Below are positions 60,892-64,000 of a stretch of DNA of 64,000 nucleotides, one piece after another. The position numbers and the translations under genes are program-made. Origin of the DNA: Bacteroidales bacterium (GTDB lineage Bacteria; Bacteroidota; Bacteroidia; Bacteroidales; WCHB1-69). Location: the NCBI GenBank assembly GCA_017540505.1, contig JAFYAW010000006.1:62001-126000 (forward strand). Reading direction: 5' to 3'. The notes under the pieces are model-generated. The model saw only the letters and a program-made list of their open reading frames with translations, was not told the DNA's origin and ran no database searches. How positions within the stretch are numbered: the first letter of the stretch is position 1; each line of letters begins with the position of its first letter.

Positions 60892-63800
60892 ATGAAAAGA
60901 GCATTTTTTACCCTGATACTGATTCTGGCTGGAATATGGATGCTGGAAGCGCAAAACACCTGTCTGGCTCCTACGGGGCTGACGGCATCGCCCAACACGC
61001 CGAATACCGGAAACGTGACGTTGAGTTGGGAGGCGCCACAAAGTCCCTACCAACAGATTCTCAGTTGGGCCACGCCGGCGGCAGCCTCTTCACCTGCAGG
61101 ATGGGGCAACGGCACCAACGGTGCGGCAGTGGTACGCTTCACCACCACTGACCTGCAGCCCTATTCGGGCTATGCGCTGACATCCGTGTCGTTTATTCCG
61201 GCGATACCCTCTTATCTTTGCACCTATACCATCCGGATTTGGGAAAGTGGTTCGGTGAATGAAACCACCTCCACCATCACGCCCGGCAGTTTGGTGCATG
61301 AACAAGCTGTTACCCAGAATCTCACCGTGAACACCCAAAATGTGATTGCGTTGAGCCGTGCCTACAATATCAACCCCTCACGGGAGGTGTGGATCGGAAT
61401 CAGCTGCCAACTGACCACATCGGGTATGCCGATTTATGTGGGTACAAATACGGTTGTGCCGTTCAAAAACCTTTGGTTAAACAATATCACCGAGACTTGG
61501 GAGGTGCAGACAACGGCCAATTATTCCATTTTCGGCATTTTGGAAAGAAACGATTGCATACCCTCTGGCTATAAGGTTTATCGCGATGGAATATTGTTGA
61601 CATCATCCGCTATCGCACGGAACTATTATGTGGATAATCCGCAGGTCAATGATTTATATGAATATGAAGTAACCTCTGTTTATACAAATGGTTGCGAATC
61701 AAATCCCGCTAATGTTTCGGTCCAGTTGGGCAACCCATGTATGCTTTCGCAGCTGCCGTATTGGCAGAATTTTGACAGCTATGTGGGCAACACGGCCACG
61801 ACGGTGGCCAGTCATGTCTTACCTGCCTGCTGGGACTATCTGAACGAAGGCACCACCAATCCGGGTCTTCCTTCCACCTACGCTTCCGAAACCTACGCCC
61901 AATCGGGGTTGAATTCCATACGCTTCAATGTGGGTACAGGTGCTTCGGACGGTAACCAGTATGCCATTCTGCCAAAGATAGACAATGTGGCATATTCTGT
62001 CAACAGATTGAAAATGGAATTCGATGCCCGAAGCTCTTCGGCTACCAATCCGTTCAATTTGGCGGTGGGTGTGATGAGCGACCCCGATGACCCGACCACG
62101 TTCCAGCAGGTGGCGTTGTATCCGGTCAGCGGCACCGATTATACCACCATTCGGGTGGATTTCAGTACCTTTTCCGGTAATGGCGATTATGTGGCATTGA
62201 AGGCGTTGAAAGGGACTGTTGCAAATACCGGTTATATGGATAATGTGATGTTGGGCGATATAGGCTTGTTGCCGAAGCCTGACAGCGTGGTGGCCTCCAA
62301 TCTTACCACCTCTTCGGTGAACTTGTCGTGGCATGAAAGCGGATCCGCCGGCAACTGGATAATAGAATATGGCCTTAAAGGCTTCACCCCTGGCACGGGA
62401 ACCATGACTGATGCCAACGTAACCCATACGGTGATTTCCGGCCTGACTGCCGGCACCGATTATGACTTCTATGTGCGGGCGTTGGGTGTGTCAAACGACA
62501 CCAGCGCCTACAGCTGGGTATGCCAGGCGCAAACGTTGTGCAACACGTTGACATCGCTGCCTTATATGGAGGATTTCGACACCTGGCCGGCCGTAACAGG
62601 TGGCTCTTCTGTCAACAATCTTCCGAACTGTTGGAATTTCCTCAACGCGGGTACCAACTGGGTGGGATATCCCGTAGTGTTCAGCAGTGCCACATCCGCT
62701 TATTCGGGGGCTAATGCCGTGCGCTTTTATGCCGCTACTTCAGGTTCGTACGGCAACGGTGACCAATATGCCATCTTGCCGCGCATAGATACGGCAGCGC
62801 ATCCCATCCGTACCTTGGAACTGATGTTCAAGATAATGCGGGGAAGCACCACAGCATCATGGTCTTGTCAGGTGAAGGTGGGTGTGATGACCGACCCGAC
62901 CAATGTCGCCACCTTCACCCCGGTGAGCACCATCAGCCTTGCCTCAAGTGAAGGCGGTTATCACAACAAGACGGTTTCGTTTGCCTCTTATACGGGTGGT
63001 GGTGAATATGTGGCCATCATGTTGCCGCGTCCAACCAGTGGTACCAATGCGGCCTACGTGGATGACATCCAATTGGATGTGCGCTCCATTTGTGTGAAGC
63101 CCGCATCTGTTTCGGTAACGGGCGTTACGGAATCCTCGGCCACCGTTCGCTGGAACCCGACGGGCTCGGAGAGCAGTTGGGATGTGGTGGTGGTGCCGGC
63201 GGGCGACGACCCGTCATCGGGTACGATTATGACGTGTAGCACGGCAGAATACGAATTTACCAATCTGACCCCAAGTACCGACTATTGTGCGTATGTTCGC
63301 GCAGATTGCGGTTCTACGCAGAGTCAGTGGACCTTCATGACCCGTTTTGCCACGCGATGCGATGCCATCACCACGCTGCCCTACGTGGAGACGTTTGATT
63401 CCTATGGCACAGCTACTTCTTCCACCGTTGCGGCACCGGGTCCGTTCCCGACCTGCTGGACAAGGGAAAGCAATTACACAAGCCCGTATCCGTTTATATC
63501 ATCCACCTACAAATACAATGGCGTGGGATCCTTGTATATGGTGAATGGAAGTGCCACCTGTTACTCTTTAGCGATTTCGGAGGCTTTCGATCTTTCCAAT
63601 TATAGCGGTACCGATGTGACACTCTCTTTCAAAGCGTTGAGAGCTGGTTCTTCTTCAGGTGGCTACGGACGTGTGAACGTGGGCATTATGACCAACCCTG
63701 ACGATATGAGCACTTTTGTGTCTCTAAAAAACCTGTTTGCTTCAGATTATCCAGCCACAAGCACTTGGTATGAGCATATTGTCAAGCTGCCATATACTGA

Positions 63801-64000
63801 TCGGACGTTCTATTTGGCCTTCTACCAGCCTGCATCGGAAAACAGTTATGTTTACATTGATGACGTGAAAATGGATGTGGCTCCCACCTGTATGGAGCCT
63901 TCCGGATTGCGTGTGAGTGAGGTGACCGGTTCTACGGCCAAGGTGTCCTGGACTTTGGCCCCGTATGGCGTAAGCAATTACATAGTGGAATACGCAGTTT
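60892..64000 (+). CDS. Giant T9SS cargo protein 5, 3' end missing
   Basis: Begins with ATG at 60892 and is open to the right edge (1036 residues seen). Signal peptide 1-20 (ending MLEA). A split FN3 at about 22-282 (LSWEAPQSPYQQILSWATP before the insertion, SGYKVYRDGILLTS after it), then J modules at about 283-458, 550-733 and 824-1000 with FN3 between, and the beginning of a further FN3 (VSWTLAPYGVSNYIVEYAV) at the edge. The third J module and this FN3 are the types that precede a YYxYSY module in giants 1 and 4. A T9SS sorting domain is expected beyond the window but not seen. Confidence 0.9.
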   Translation, partial: MKRAFFTLILILAGIWMLEAQNTCLAPTGLTASPNTPNTGNVTLSWEAPQSPYQQILSWATPAAASSPAGWGNGTNGAAVVRFTTTDLQPYSGYALTSVSFIPAIPSYLCTYTIRIWESGSVNETTSTITPGSLVHEQAVTQNLTVNTQNVIALSRAYNINPSREVWIGISCQLTTSGMPIYVGTNTVVPFKNLWLNNITETWEVQTTANYSIFGILERNDCIPSGYKVYRDGILLTSSAIARNYYVDNPQVNDLYEYEVTSVYTNGCESNPANVSVQLGNPCMLSQLPYWQNFDSYVGNTATTVASHVLPACWDYLNEGTTNPGLPSTYASETYAQSGLNSIRFNVGTGASDGNQYAILPKIDNVAYSVNRLKMEFDARSSSATNPFNLAVGVMSDPDDPTTFQQVALYPVSGTDYTTIRVDFSTFSGNGDYVALKALKGTVANTGYMDNVMLGDIGLLPKPDSVVASNLTTSSVNLSWHESGSAGNWIIEYGLKGFTPGTGTMTDANVTHTVISGLTAGTDYDFYVRALGVSNDTSAYSWVCQAQTLCNTLTSLPYMEDFDTWPAVTGGSSVNNLPNCWNFLNAGTNWVGYPVVFSSATSAYSGANAVRFYAATSGSYGNGDQYAILPRIDTAAHPIRTLELMFKIMRGSTTASWSCQVKVGVMTDPTNVATFTPVSTISLASSEGGYHNKTVSFASYTGGGEYVAIMLPRPTSGTNAAYVDDIQLDVRSICVKPASVSVTGVTESSATVRWNPTGSESSWDVVVVPAGDDPSSGTIMTCSTAEYEFTNLTPSTDYCAYVRADCGSTQSQWTFMTRFATRCDAITTLPYVETFDSYGTATSSTVAAPGPFPTCWTRESNYTSPYPFISSTYKYNGVGSLYMVNGSATCYSLAISEAFDLSNYSGTDVTLSFKALRAGSSSGGYGRVNVGIMTNPDDMSTFVSLKNLFASDYPATSTWYEHIVKLPYTDRTFYLAFYQPASENSYVYIDDVKMDVAPTCMEPSGLRVSEVTGSTAKVSWTLAPYGVSNYIVEYAV

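Noticed and set aside
30611..64000. CRISPR array or prophage tail genes in the repetitive region
   Set aside because: Repeats are whole protein domains with normal codon structure, signal peptides and T9SS sorting domains; no direct repeat-spacer pattern and no phage genes.
1..64000. Insertion sequences or integrases
   Set aside because: No transposase, integrase or resolvase is seen in any frame; the only mobile-like element is the non-coding palindrome at 46499-46648.

Overview
This window is from a member of the Bacteroidetes, most likely an anaerobic Bacteroidales, although the exact lineage cannot be fixed from the sequence. The evidence is the type IX secretion system (T9SS) translocon gene sprA, six proteins with signal peptides and type A T9SS C-terminal domains (five complete, one presumed because it is cut by the window), a TonB-dependent receptor with a carboxypeptidase-regulatory-like N-terminus, a C10 (streptopain-type) protease, and the Bacteroidetes -7 promoter motif TAnnTTTG in front of nearly every transcription unit, with no clear Shine-Dalgarno sequences.

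Bases 1-24,923 are all on the minus strand and mostly housekeeping or envelope genes: an aminopeptidase P (cut by the left edge), a chagasin-like lipoprotein coupled to a family 2 glycosyltransferase, tRNA-Asp, a TonB-dependent receptor, a lipoprotein-mltF-purD operon, a ruvA-sprA operon, tRNA-Glu, a secreted C10 protease, queA-purM, and pcrA with a GSCFA-domain gene. Bases 25,029-29,433 are on the plus strand: a probable small structured RNA, then aspS with two polysaccharide assembly genes (a Wzz-like chain-length protein and an O-antigen ligase/polymerase). An oligopeptide ABC permease lies opposite, overlapping the ligase tail by 41 bp.

Bases 30,611-64,000 are a tandem array of five giant plus-strand genes (3321, 1841, 2638 and 1920 aa, and a fifth cut by the window after 1036 aa). 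Each has its own promoter, and each complete one has its own terminator or hairpin. They are built from fibronectin type III (FN3) domains alternating with jelly-roll 'choice-of-anchor J' modules (27 counted), plus GEVED, CUB and some unnamed modules. The complete ones end in a nearly identical T9SS sorting domain. SprA is the outer-membrane channel expected to export these giants and the C10 protease, so window-local genes cover both the machine and its cargo.

The observations I rate highest are: (1) a promoter, a roughly 110-nt structured RNA with two crossing helices and a U-tract between pcrA and aspS; (2) degenerate 7-bp tandem repeats that sit in frame inside the sorting domain of all four complete giants and also occur in intergenic spacers; (3) a recurring unnamed module of about 185 aa that travels with fixed FN3 neighbours, which predicts what follows beyond the right edge; and (4) a shared 3' cassette (last FN3, sorting domain, terminator) between giants 1 and 2.
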